Source: Canna indica (taxonomy: Eukaryota; Streptophyta; Magnoliopsida; Zingiberales; Cannaceae). From it: a stretch of 64,000 bases of DNA. The notes beneath the pieces were generated by a model. It was not told where the DNA came from, did not search any database, and saw only the letters and a list, made by a program, of their open reading frames with translations. A program made the position numbers and the translations under genes. The stretch is taken from assembly GCA_034359265.1 (NCBI GenBank), contig CP136890.1, positions 29,368,501-29,432,500 of the forward strand, in the 5' to 3' direction. Positions 22,559-33,676 of the stretch are shown here, one piece after another; the stretch's first letter is position 1, and each line of letters begins with the position of its first letter.

Positions 22559-23737
22559 ATGACACCCAAGACCAAACTCCCATCCTTACCTGATAATCTT
22601 TTGACCAAATTAGGAAAGAAACAAGCCTCTAAGTTTGTAGAAAGAGCCATCTTGCAAACACGGCCTGTTATTTTGGATGATTTAGAATGATTTGATATCC
22701 GAGGGAAACTTGCTAGCATGGGATGGGTAGAGTTCTTAGAAAAATAGGTACTAGTATGCCCCATCCTAGTGAAAGCCTTCTTCTCTAACCTAGTAATAGA
22801 AAAGACAAGACTTGGTGATGACTTAGTTCTACGATCTGAAATTTTAGGAAAATCTATAGTCATAACCAAATCCCTCATTAGAGATGCTTTTGGGTTTCCT
22901 CTATTAGGAGCACGAATTTATAAGATGTCCACCCACCATTTTCATGAGGAGTATCCTCATGAAATTGTGTCAGCTATATGCCCTGAAGATTATGAGGGAG
23001 TGATCCCTACCCAAAGCATCAAGCTTTCACCCATTGCTAGGATTGTGCACCTAATCATTGCACATAATATTCTTCCTAGAGCAGGACACTACGATGAGGT
23101 CACCACCATGAGTTCTAGGGTACTTTTCTGTGACATGTCTAGTGTCCCTATAGATGTCCCTGACCTCATGCTTAGATATATAGCTGAAGTCCATTCCTCC
23201 AAAAAATAAGCCTTACCATATACCTCAATGATCTCTCATTTCATATATGAGGCTGGGGTTAATAGATCTAGGTTTGAGATAGAGCCTATTCCTAAACCCA
23301 TAGATTCTTCCTCCCTTAGCTGCATGAAGATTCTTGAACATCAGCGCGGCAAAAGAACCCGAGGAGATCCTGTCGAACAGGCTGAGGATGAGATAGAGAT
23401 GGAGGAAGGTGAAGCTGCTGGAGGATCATCATCCGGCCCTTCCCATGTGAGACAAAGTGATCTGGAGCATCGCTTTGCTCAGTTTCGATTAATCAGATGG
23501 AATGGAACAGAATATCATCAGCACACATGCAAGTGATCGAATGTCAGATGGACGAGTTTGGAACCATGATCGGTGACCATGGCCGACGCATCGATGAGTA
23601 TGGTCAACGGTTGACCAGTATGGTCAGTAAATAGATGAGTACGATCGTCGAGTTGATGAAATGTATGGGAGAGTGGATGAAATGTGGCAGTATTATCAGT
23701 CGCATCTACCACCTCCTCCACCACCTGAGGATGAATA
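22559..23737 (+). pseudogene. ORF2 of E2, broken (plant-transposon-protein-like domain)
   Basis: It starts ATGACACCCAAG, as in E1. Stop codons early in the frame (about 22688 and 22747), a further stop at 23207 and later frameshifts disable it; the longest open pieces are 22769-23209 and 23228-23536. Recognisable elements are GWVEF, FFSNLV, the GKSIVIT strand, FGFPLLG.RIY and HNILPRAGH. A GGSSSGPSH linker and an acidic, heptad-like DEYG tail follow, with a final PPPPP-acidic end at 23737. The family usually occurs in plant transposon contexts and has no established activity. Two independent disabled copies with the same architecture show it was part of the element when E1 and E2 inserted. Confidence 0.65.
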
Positions 23738-24199
23738 ATCCTCCTTGATGTATTGCTATATTGACATTAGTGATGATTGATGTATTGGATGTATTGGTAT
23801 TTTTTATCCTTTGAACATGTCTTTTATTAACTATGTGATGTATTGACACTTTCATCTTTATGAACATGTGTTTAGTTAACCATGTGTTGGTTAGTAATGT
23901 TCATTTTTGATGTGCTTGCTATGTTTGATCCTTTTTGATGGATGACGAAAGGGGGAGAGTACAAGGATATATGATTATCGATAGGGAGAGTAAATATATT
24001 GATAAGGGAAGTAGTATAACTGAATACACTCATGACAAAGTATCACACAAAATGATAAAAGAGAATTTAGAAGATACATGCATATAGATAGGGGGAGTTT
24101 ATTCTTATAGATATGCATGTTGGTAGGGGGAGAAATCCCTTAGTTGATATCCTCTATGCTTTAAATGATATATTTTCTTATGGATGTTTGTCATCATCA

Positions 24200-24212
24200 A
24201 AAAGGGGGAGAT
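24200..24212 (+). other. Polypurine tract of E2
   Basis: AAAAGGGGGAGAT lies immediately before the 3' LTR. Several shorter GGGGGAG runs lie upstream (around 23950, 24090 and 24125) and may act as extra tracts. Confidence 0.85.
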
Positions 24213-25730
24213 TGTTGGCTTTAGGTTTTCAACCTTAGCCTTAATCTCAGTTTTGATGGTTTTGATGATAACAAACATGGGACTAATGATTTCATTGAGA
24301 ACATCCTTCAGGTTCCATATCAATAAGCGTTTGATTTCCTGATCAAAAAAGTCGAAGAAATCAAAAATTGGAAGGACATTGATCATCACGCTTGGGTTCG
24401 TCGCGAAAGTTTCTCGAAGATCGACGAGTGCACCAAAGTCACTTGGATGAGTCCAAAGATCACGTCAAAAGCTCTCCAAGATGATGCTCGTTGAAAGTCG
24501 AAATCCGAAAACCAAGTGCGGAAGAAATCGGTTGAAAAAAACAATTTCGGCCTAAATTTGGTTGATCGGGCGGTCAACCGAATGTAGGTAAAAAGGGGCA
24601 GTAGCCATTCGGTCGACCCATCGATCGACCGAACAAAGGAAGAAAAATCGCAGAGCTACTTTGGTCGACTGGGCAGTCGATCGATCGAAGCCCAAATTGG
24701 GCAGTAGCTCGGGCGGTCGACCAGTCGGTCGACCGACCTGCATTTGCTGAAGATGTAAGATCGCGTGGATCAACCGATGGGTCGACCAGAAGTCGCAGAT
24801 CGTAGAATTTGCGTCAAGCGGTCGACCCGTCGGTCGATCACCCACAGAGTAAAGAAAAGCGGTCATAGGACCGGTCGACCGACCATTCGACCGACGGCCT
24901 GTAATAGATAGTTTTCTATCCGTTGAATAGTCGTTTCTTCAGCAGAGTATAAATAAACCCTCATGATCCTTTTCATGTTCTTCCTTAGTCCTACAGATTT
25001 TTGAGCACTTTCAAAGGAGATTAAAAGTCTTCCAATGATTGATTGAAGTGCGCTTTGTTTCCTTCCGCAGACATCTTCTTCAAGTGCACAAGTTGGGGTT
25101 AACTCGGGTTTTTATCAAGCTCTACATCTTGATGAGTTGAAGGCTACAATGATTGAAAAGAGTAGTTATTCTTATTCTATTATTAGCTCTTTTCATTTAA
25201 TCTTCATTGTTATTTGAACGTGTTTTAATTGAATTTGCGAGTGACAGACCTAGGATTGTTAGGTCTGAATTTGGAAGTGGTTACCTGGTGTTAGGTGTAA
25301 AGCCACTCGTGTAAAGTTAGTGTTTACTAGGATTAGTTTAGTTGTTCCTTAGGGTTGAGGTGGAAGAGGACTCTCGATAAGAAGGCGGTGACTTCCTGGT
25401 GTGGAAGTGCCTTAGGTCGAGAGTGCGTCTCTTCGGTGAAAAGTACTCGTGTGTAAAGAAAACGTAAATTAATCTAGTAAAACTAATTTGGAAATTCTAA
25501 GCAGGGTGCTTAGGTAGTGGAGTAGGTATTGGGGCCGAACCACTATAAATACCCGTGTTTGCATTATTTTAAATTGTGTGTGCTTAATTGTTTATATCGC
25601 TTCCGCATTTAAATCACATAATTGCATCTTGCCTAAACCAATCTAAGCAATCGATTAAAAATGAATTTAGGCTAATTGTTATAGTAAACACACTATTCAT
25701 CCCCCCTCTAGTATCGCCATTTCGCCTAGA
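24213..25730 (+). repeat. 3' LTR of E2
   Basis: It starts TGTTGG and ends CCTAGA, where the expected final CA is mutated to GA, followed by target duplication GAGGA. The length is 1518 bp. The hairpin at 24903-24924 and a TATAAATAAA TATA box near 24949 match the 5' LTR. Confidence 0.9.
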
Positions 25731-25735
25731 GAGGA

Positions 25736-26246
25736 AGCACAATTCTTCTTTTTGGATTTCTTCTTCAAGAAAGGACAATTCTTCTACTTGTGTCCCTTCT
25801 CTTGGCAAGAAACACCTAAGTTTTCTTTTCCGATTTATGGTGTTTCTTTGACTAGATGAGCTTTGGAAATCAAAAACTTTATTAGGACTAGAGGTATGAC
25901 AATTGTCATCACCTCCTTCATTTAAAGTAATAAGCTCCTCGGTTTTTGCATAATCATAAAACATGTTTAAACAAGCCAAAATATCGAATGCGGATGAACA
26001 ATGCATAAAATTTTCAAGTATATCATTTGAGAATGAACAATATAGAAAGTGCGTTGTTTTAGCATTCAATTCAAACAATCTAACTTGTTCTTGAGTCCAA
26101 TCATTAATGTCAACATATTCATTCTTTAGCATGCACAATAGATGTAAACTTTGTGTTTTAAGAAATGTATATATTCTACTCTTCCAAACACTAAAATTTT
26201 CTTCATCAAACCTAGGTGGTGCAAATGCTATACTCTATAGTGTCAT
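25736..26246 (-). pseudogene. gag of B, 5' part, broken
   Basis: The start codon is at 26246. A stop occurs within the first codons, and the rest is largely open to the E2 insertion at 25736. Visible elements are the PRFDE..F..WKSR start, DWTQEQVRLFELNAKTTH, the helix with ACLNMFYDYAKTEE, and LNEGGDDNCH. The first zinc knuckle region is reached in a shifted frame. It shows the same central shortening as the E2 Gag. Confidence 0.75.
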
Positions 26247-26314
26247 TTTTCGGATCGAGGCAAGATGTAGACGAGATGGTGAAATCTCAACCCACGACCC
26301 ACTATGGTTCCAAA

Positions 26315-27975
26315 TGTTGGAGAAATGGCCACACTAGAGGGGGGTGAATGGTGTGTTTACTAATTTTTTTGCCTAAATTCGGTTTTAATCATTTCTTTGG
26401 TTACTTAGACAAATTACAAGTTGAGTAACAAGCGAAAGCAAAGTAAATATGATAATGAAGTAAACACAAGTAGAAGCAATTCAAACACAATTATTTATAG
26501 TGGTTCGGGCGCAATGCCTACTCCACTTCCTAAGCACCCCGCTTAGGATTTTCAAACTAAACTTTACTAGATTAATCTTGTTTCCCTTACAATGAGGACT
26601 TTGACGCGAAGAGTCTCGCTCTCTACCTAAGACACTTCCACAACCGGAAGTCTCCGCCTTCTTACCGAGAGCACTCTTCCACCTCAACCCTAAGAGACAA
26701 CTCAACTAATCCTAGTAAACTACGTTTATACCGGTGGAATTAAGCCTCAAAAACAAAGGCAACCACCCAATTTATCAAACCTAGCAACCTAGGTTTACAC
26801 AAATTCAAATACAATGAAATAAACACCAAAATACAAGTAATGGAGCAAAAATACAACAACATAAATACTTAGCTCCAACATAATGAATCCTAACTCCTCT
26901 TGATGCCTTGGTGATGAATCAAATGAAACTTGAAGGCTAAATCAAGGCGTGGAGATCAAAACTAGGGTTCTTGCAAAGATGGCTCAATGAAATCTTAGGA
27001 TGGATCACAAGATGGCTCAAGGAAGTGTAGAATTGTGAAGGAAGACACTCAAGAGCTGCTATTTATAAGCCCCAAGAAGAATGAGACAAAACAGCTCACC
27101 CAACGGGCTAATTTTTGCCCGTTGGCGCCGTCTGATCGTAGGCCGGTCGATCGTTGGTCGACCGACCGAGCGATCGAATGGCTTCTTCCCATTTCGAGCA
27201 CCATTCGATCGATCGACTGATCAACTGAAATTGGAAAAATTTGCCAGTTTATTGTTTTCTGCTCGTTTGTTCATTTTTGGATTCGGTCTTCGCTAAGTCT
27301 ACTTATATAACATTATATAACATTTCTTAACTTTAAGTTAATAATTTTAAAACATAAATATTATATAAGTATTAACCCCCATTTGGATTCAATAAAAATA
27401 TCTAAAAAATCAAAATCCTTAAGAATTAAAATCTAACTTTTGGGGTCTAGTACAAATTTCCGAAAAACGAAAATATTTTAATCTTCAGGGCCAAATATGG
27501 GTAGGCTAAAGGCTTCCAAAAATTCTTTAAAAATACATCGTTATCTAGTTTTTACCTAAGGAATAATTATCAGCACTTTTGGTGCCAAGAAAATGCCTAG
27601 GTCATATAGCCGTCCAAGTAGCTCCCTAGGCTTAGTGAACTTCAAGGCCTTTTCTAATTTTCTGGGTTTTCATATTTTGGGATTCGGGTTCGGGTTTTGG
27701 GTTCTTATGCATCATCATGAGGATTTACAACACATCATCATGAGGATTTACAACACATTCTAGACACCCTAAACCTAAACTCTATCTTCCCGAAGAATCC
27801 CGAGCGTCGACGAGCGTCCTTGCTGATTTCTCTGATTTCTCCAATTTTTTTGATGGAGGACGTCGTGCGCTAACCGACTTGGAACCTAAAAGTAATTCTC
27901 TATGAAATCATTAATTCCATGTTTGTTATCATCAAAACTGAGATTAAGACCAAGGTAGAAAATCTTAGGCCAACA
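26315..27975 (-). repeat. 5' LTR of B
   Basis: Plus-strand ends are TGTTGGAGAAATGG at the left (LTR 3' end) and TTAGGCCAACA at the right (LTR 5' end), 1661 bp. Hairpin CAACGGGC/GCCCGTTG at 27101-27124. TATA box on the minus strand at about 27059-27069. GTCGACC array at about 27140-27220. The left flank 26302-26314 is a degraded primer binding site. Confidence 0.85.
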
Positions 27976-28159
27976 CCTTTGGGTACATTTCATATATCTA
28001 ATTTGAGTCTTATTGCTTACCTACATATTGTTGAACCCAGTCGGGTATTTGCCTATTTATGCATTTCATTAGTATTGGAAAATCGTGTTTGTTGGTTAGA
28101 CTTCAGTGTACGTGTTGTATTCTCGACAATTCACGTGACCCTGAAATTGAGGCGTGACA
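27976..28159 (+). repeat. LTR tail of gypsy element G1
   Basis: Ends ATTGAGGCGTGACA, then AAGTGGTGTCGGAGCTAGGT (28160 onward), a Ty3/gypsy-type primer binding site. The rest of the LTR was separated by insertion of B and is not found on the other side of B, where B itself is truncated. Confidence 0.7.
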
Positions 28160-28364
28160 AAGTGGTGTCGGAGCTAGGTTTAGGTCTTGACTGTGACAAT
28201 AGGTTGTAGGAGCATCGTATGGGGCGTTGTTAGCATGTCATCATATGGTGTGTCCTATCCTAGGGGGGAAGAAGGAACTAAGCTTGCGTGCCAACAGTAT
28301 GTAATTGTTCTTCTCATTTTAGTAATAGTATTTGATAGTTGAATGATTGTATTGCTCTCAGAAT

Positions 28365-29460
28365 ATGGAAGCAAATAGTAACTCAGTGTCAGACGAGGGC
28401 GGAAGAAATTTCATGGGTCGATGAGGATATCGAGGTTGAGGTCGTCGCCGTAGTGCTTGAGTCCGTAGCCAGGTTGTAATAGAGGAGATTGAGCAAGATC
28501 CTAGAGTAGTACAGTTGGAGGTTCGGGTGGAAGAGTTAGTAGAGGAGTTTCGTCATGAGCGAGAATTGAGACTGCAGGATTAGCGCCCACTATCGATCCC
28601 TCCAATGCAAACTGATCATGTAGTAGCGAGGTCTGCTTCACCTGTATTGAGAATAGTGGACCACAAAGAGCTGGCCAAGGATGGAGTACCCTATGTGGAT
28701 TTTGTTAGACTAAGACAACCGGAGTTATGGGCACTTTTAGCGTGCACTTTTAGCGACATCTAAGATGATGGGGTTGTAGTTGCATGGTCCGACTAAGGAA
28801 TGGTTTCATGCGTGGAAGGCTCGCATAGGGGTCAATGCGCCCTTCCCTACTTGGGAAGAGTTTAAGGGTGCCCTGATAGAGTAGTATTTGCCTCGCAGCG
28901 TTCGTGGCAGAAGGGCGAAGAAATTTGAGTAGCTTAGGCAAATCGAGGATATGACCGTATAGCAGTATGAGCTCAAGTTCACCAGATTATCTTGATATAA
29001 CCTGTTCATTGTGTCGACTGAGGTAGCACGGTGCAGTGCTTTGTTGAGGGACTCAGGGTGGACATCAACAAGCTACTGCATTTCGCTGATGATGCCACCT
29101 TCGCTCAGGTGGTAGATGAGATGATTCAAAAGGCAGCCATGGTACCTGGTAAGCGTCGGGATGGGCCTCCTAAGAAGAGGTTTGAGTTTAGAGGACCTAG
29201 GGACAAATAGGCACATTTAGAGGGATCTCATGTTGAAGTCTTCCGACATTCTGGTCGGGGATAAAAGCAGTTTCAGGGGGCACTCAGGACCTGGTTTTGG
29301 ATAACATACCATATCTTCAGCATCTCAACAGAGGGCAGAGGTTCCACCATGTGGCAAGTGCGGGAGGAGGCACCGAGGGCCATGTTTCGGGTGCACATCT
29401 ATTTGTTTTGGTTGTGGCCAAACCAATTATTTTGTGAGAGACTGTCTGAGGGTGTTAGTG
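28365..29460 (+). pseudogene. gag of G1, heavily decayed (Ty3/gypsy)
   Basis: Translated fragments in three frames match gypsy Gag: KELAKDGVPYVDFVRLRQPE, then KEWFHAWKARIGVNAPFPTW, the ..YLPRSVRGRRAKKFE..LRQ motif, and a CCHC-type knuckle (CFGCGQ....DC, histidine lost). Many stops and frameshifts are present. Confidence 0.7.
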
Positions 29461-29589
29461 CGAGGCCAACACCCTCTCGGGGGAAAGCACTAGAATATGC
29501 AGCTTCGGTGTCACAGAGAGATTTGACTTAGAGTAGAGGACAACACGCCACTAGTTCGGGGATGGCTCCAGCACATGTGTTTGCTTTGA

Positions 29590-30263
29590 CACGGGAGGTA
29601 CCTTAGAAGTATGCTCACTTATGGCATTTGTATTATTTGATCTAGGTGCTACGCACTCATTTGTTTGTTCCTTATTTACTTCTCAGATGGGTAGAAAAGG
29701 GAGTATGCTTGAGAATCCCCTAGTGGTGTCAACACATACGAGCAATGCCCTCCAAGCGGAGGTGACCTTTCTAGATAGTGATGTGTCAGTGTGTGGACAC
29801 TTACTTGAGGCCGAATTGGTGTTGTTGTCATCACTGAAGCTGGATGTGATGTTAGGGATTGATTGGTTATCCACCGATTATGCATCAGTGTATTGTAGGA
29901 TGAAGGCTGTCACTTTCAATAAGCCTCATCTACCATAGTTTACCTTCCAGAGTGAGAGAAGAGGAGATTCACTTAAGATCATTCCAGCCCTTAAAGTGTG
30001 GAAGTTGCTTACCGGGGGTTGCCAATCCTTTTTGGCTTTTGTATCTATGGCTGAGGGGGAGGCCACAAAAATAGAAGAGACATCGATTGTTAACGAGTTT
30101 CTTGGTGTCTTTTAGAACGAGCTTCTAGACTGCCGCCGGAGAGGGATATTGAGTTCTGTATTGACTTGCAACTAGGGGTAAAGCCGATCTCGATTCCCTC
30201 TATTGAATGACACCGACAAAATTAAGAGAACTTAAGGCTCAGCTAGAGGAATTGATGGATTTT
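29590..30263 (+). pseudogene. Protease region of G1, decayed
   Basis: Open pieces (29621-29938) encode a retropepsin-like segment: VLFDLGATHSFV, in which the catalytic DSGA/DTGA is changed to DLGA, then MLGIDWLS further on. It continues with a VNEFLGVF-type linker and the start of the RT region (ELKAQLEELMD) before E4 interrupts at 30264. Confidence 0.75.
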
Positions 30264-31534
30264 TGAAAGTCGAATGGCCTATACTAGAGGGGGGCGGTGA
30301 ATAGTATGTTCGCTAAACTTTAGTCTAAATTTGGTTTTAATCTTTTTTCTTGATTACTTAGGCGAGTGCCCAATTCAACTAGATGAATGCAGAAGCGAAT
30401 AAATAATACAAGTAATCAAAATGCAATATGAGGTAATGCAAACAATATGATTAATAGTGGTTCGGCCCCAATGCCTACTCCACTATCCAAGTACCCCTGC
30501 TTAGGGTTTCCAACTTAGTTTTACTAGATTATAATTGTTTCCTAACACTTGAGGACTTTTCCATGGAGAATCCCCGCTCTCACACCAAGGTAGTTCCCCA
30601 CCCAGAGGTCCCCACCTTCACATCGGGAGCACTCTCCCACCTCAAAACCTAAAGGACAACAAAAACTAATCCTAGCAAACTAAGCACATCAGTGGATTTA
30701 GGCCTCAAATACCAAAGCTACCATCCAACTTAAACAAACCTAGCAACCTAGGCTTACACACTTGATATACAATGAAATGAACAACAAAATACAATAATAA
30801 ATGAAGCAAAAATCTAAACAATAAACTACTATCTCCAACACAAGATCCTAGCTTTGTCTTGATGCCTTGGATGATGAAATAGTGAAGTTGAAGGCTCAAA
30901 TCAAGAATTCAATATCAAGGCTAGGGTTTGATGAAAAGTGGCTCAATCAATGGATCAATATCTCATATAATGGCTCAATAATAGTTATCTAATGTAAGGA
31001 AGGCTGGGGAGGCTTATTTATAGGGAACCAAAGGAGTATGGCTCTGATGAAACCACACAACGGCTGCAAATAGAACTATTACCTTTTGTTGGTCGATCTA
31101 TTGGTCGATAGTTCGGTCGACAAAACATTCGACCAGACATTGACCAAAGCCTTCGGTCGCTCATCGATCGCAGGTCGATCGACAGACCATTCGACCGGTC
31201 ATTCGACTGAAACTGTAGTGAATCCAGTTTTCAGCAAGGTCTAATCTTTCAAGCCTTATTTAACATTTCTTAATATTAAGTTATTAATAAGGATTACCCT
31301 CATTTAGATTCAATAAAAATATCTAAAAGATCAAAATCTTAAGAATCAAAATCTAACTTTTGAGGTTTAGTACAAATTTACGAAAACCAAAAATTTTATT
31401 ATCTCTCGGGTCAAATATGGATAGGTTAAAGGTTTCCATAAATTCCTTAAAAGTTGGTCGTTAACTTATTTCTACCTAAGGAATAATTACCGAAACTTTT
31501 GGTGCCAAGAAAATATCTAAGTCATGTGGCCCTC
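30264..31534 (-). repeat. 3' LTR of E4, first part
   Basis: It carries family landmarks on the minus strand: U5 end ACTTTCA, CACACTATTC-like end, GTAGTGGAGTAGGC-like block, TATA box near 31014-31022, GTCGACC-type array 31085-31210. It is interrupted at 31534 by a gypsy solo LTR and resumes at 34360. Confidence 0.8.
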
Positions 31535-31919
31535 TGTAATATCCTAGATATTATTCTGATTCCTGTTATTTGTTTTGAGTTGCCAACCTGGTGGGCTAGT
31601 TCGAGGTCGAGTCGAGTCGACTCGTGGTCCAGTGTGAGCTTGAGAGCTCGGGTAAGTTGATCCGTGGATTTTATATTTTATGTGCTTAATTTATTAAATT
31701 ATATTGCATGGGTGTGCATGTGATTGATGCTTGTATTTAGCATGTGGTTAATTTGGGTTGAGGAGTTAGCGGGTTGGATCCGTGCATGAGACGGATGCGG
31801 GTTAGAAAGAGGTTAGGGTTTGGATGAGGTTTGGGAGGGAATTATAAAATCCCCCCTAGGGCTAGGTGGATCCTTGTTGGAGCCGCACAAGCCGCCGAGA
31901 GAGAGAGAGAGAGAGGAAC

Positions 31920-32150
31920 CGTTGAGCCGCCGCCCCTCTCCCCCTCTCTCTTGGGAGCCAATCCGCCAGTAGCCGATTCATCTCCCCCTCCCTTGTGAAG
32001 CCGAGCCGAGGGAGAGAGAGGAGTCGCAAGCCGCCGCCCCTCTCCCCCTCTCTCTTGGGAGCCAAGCCGCCAGTAGCCGATTCATCTCCCCCTCCCTTGT
32101 GAAGCCGAGCCGAGGGAGAGAGAGGAGTCGCAAGCCGCCGCCCCTCTTTT
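31920..32150 (+). repeat. Two-copy GC-rich tandem repeat, period about 118 bp
   Basis: The unit containing GCCGCCGCCCCTCTCCCC, then GCCAGTAGCCGATTCATCTC and GAGCCGAGGGAGAGAGAG, is repeated almost exactly, and a third partial unit follows. It lies in the presumed transcribed leader of the solo LTR. Confidence 0.85.
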
Positions 32151-33435
32151 CCCCCCTCTTCCTTCCTTTCCCTTGGAAGCCAAGCTGCCGGCTTGGTGGG
32201 AGCCGTCGTCTCCTCTCCTTTGAGGAGCCGAGCCACCGCCACTTGATTGAGGCCGAATTCGGAAGATGCCGATCGGAAAAATACTCTTTTTCTTCTTCCA
32301 AATCAGGTGAGTGGTTTACCTCTCCTTGTCTTGGGTTTCTTTCGTGTTTCTTGAGCCGATCTTGAAGATTGGCGCGTTTCTTGTCAGGTTTTTCATCGAT
32401 TCTCGAGTTCTTGCCGATTTCTTTTATTGCCATGAAAGAGGGGGCTAGATACCTCCCCCCTAAGGGGCTCGGCAGCCCTAGGACTATTCTAGGGGTGCTC
32501 GGCCAAGGTGGGAATAGGATCGCTCTCAGGGTGTTTGATGAAATGCCTAAGAGAAGTTCTTGATGGTTTTTGTAATCTAGGCTTTGGATTAATTTTTTTA
32601 TTCAAGTTCCTATGATGCCAATGCATGATTTGTATCTAGAAATAAAATTTCAGCGTATGAATCTATGTTTTGCATGTGAAAAGATTAAATCTTGATGTCA
32701 TGTATGTTCATGTTTGGGTTTCTTGGTTTTGAAGCTTGAGTCTTGAATTAAAGATGATGTGGATGCATGCTAAATCTTGATTAGGAATTATGATTTAATT
32801 TTTGTATGATTTATCTTGATGATATAAATCTGTTGTGGTGGTAATTTAGAATTTAATTACTGTTATTTTCAGATTAATTACTTTGACATGCTGAAAACTC
32901 AAACTTGCAAAAATTTCATGCTGAAATTGTTAATTCAAGGCTGATTTTGTAATATCTGTTGTGATGCGTATAGTTTACTGAACATAGTCATGTAACCTAT
33001 CATTTTAACCAGAAAACATAGTTTGGAATCACAGTATACACTTTGAGAATCAAATTCGGCTTGGGTGCACCAGTTTTGGCGCAACAGTAAACTGAAAATA
33101 AAACCCCTAAAACAAAATCCTAATTTCGGCAATGAAAATTTTAATTATATAATTAAAATTCAAGGGGCAGAATAATATGTTAAGAACAAACAAAATAATT
33201 TATCTACATGAAATAAAACCTCATTGGTTGATGATATTGCGGGTCTAGGGCGTCGGGATCAGGCATAGAGTGTTGCGGCATTTCCCATTAAAGACACCCC
33301 TAAGATACCGTAGGATACACTTGGCTTAGGTCTTGTTAGCGCCATATTTTTATGAATGGCAGAGAGGCTCGGATAGGAGCCGGATTGCGGGCTTGGCCCG
33401 GAAGGTTGGATGGTTAACTCCCAACCTGTGTTTAA

Positions 33436-33676
33436 GGAATAAGTTCGGATGAGCGAATCCCAATTATTCCTGCGATCATTTATAGGACAAGTTCAGATGG
33501 GCGAATCCCGATTGTTCCTGCGTTTCTTGTGGAACAAGTTTGGATGGGCGAATACCGATTATTCCCGAGTTTTCTTTTGGAATAAGTTCGGATGGGCGAA
33601 TCTTGATTATTCCTGCGCTATCTTTAAGGGTATGATTATAGGATAAGCTCGGATGGGTCAATTCTGATTATCCTCA
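33436..33676 (+). repeat. Tandem hairpin array in the gypsy solo LTR
   Basis: Five units of about 46-60 bases share TTCGGATGGGCGAATCC. Each is bounded by inverted arms such as GGAATAA/TTATTCC and GGATAA/TTATCC, so changes in one arm are matched in the other. Confidence 0.75.

Larger units (their letters stand above)
17356..25730 (+). mobile_element. Element E2: complete pol-less copia-derived retrotransposon with gag and ORF2
   Basis: This is a full-length element of 8375 bp with an exact 5-base target duplication GAGGA on both sides. Order: 5' LTR 17356-18840, primer binding site at 18842, intact gag 18911-20299, non-coding region with a structured block, ORF2 promoter-like region, leader, intron and broken ORF2 (22559-23737), polypurine tract 24200-24212, 3' LTR 24213-25730. 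No protease, integrase, reverse transcriptase or RNase H motif occurs in any frame between the LTRs, although both ends are intact. The absence of pol is therefore a property of the element, not of truncation. It resembles the TR-GAG class of gag-only non-autonomous elements but carries an extra ORF. Mobilisation would need enzymes from another copia element. Confidence 0.9.
14748..27975 (-). mobile_element. Element B: truncated minus copia-derived retrotransposon, split by E2
   Basis: Read on the minus strand: 5' LTR (27975-26315), degraded primer binding site, gag (26246-25736, then 17355-16426), non-coding internal region (16425-14748). The 3' LTR is missing, as the sequence stops at about 14748 against unrelated DNA. 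It belongs to the same pol-less family as E2. E2 is inserted in its gag with target duplication GAGGA (17351-17355 and 25731-25735). The base run after the 5' LTR, CCTTT, is the expected target site in G1, whose LTR tail follows. Confidence 0.85.

Noticed and set aside
31862..32433. Minus ORFs of 126 and 151 codons with GGGLRLLSLPRLGFTREG repeats
   Set aside because: They come from the two-copy GC-rich tandem repeat in the leader of a solo LTR. The repetition in the protein simply mirrors the DNA repeat.
33436..33676. Possible CRISPR array
   Set aside because: The units are tandem with degenerate repeats, no unique spacers of constant length and no cas genes. The setting is a plant LTR.
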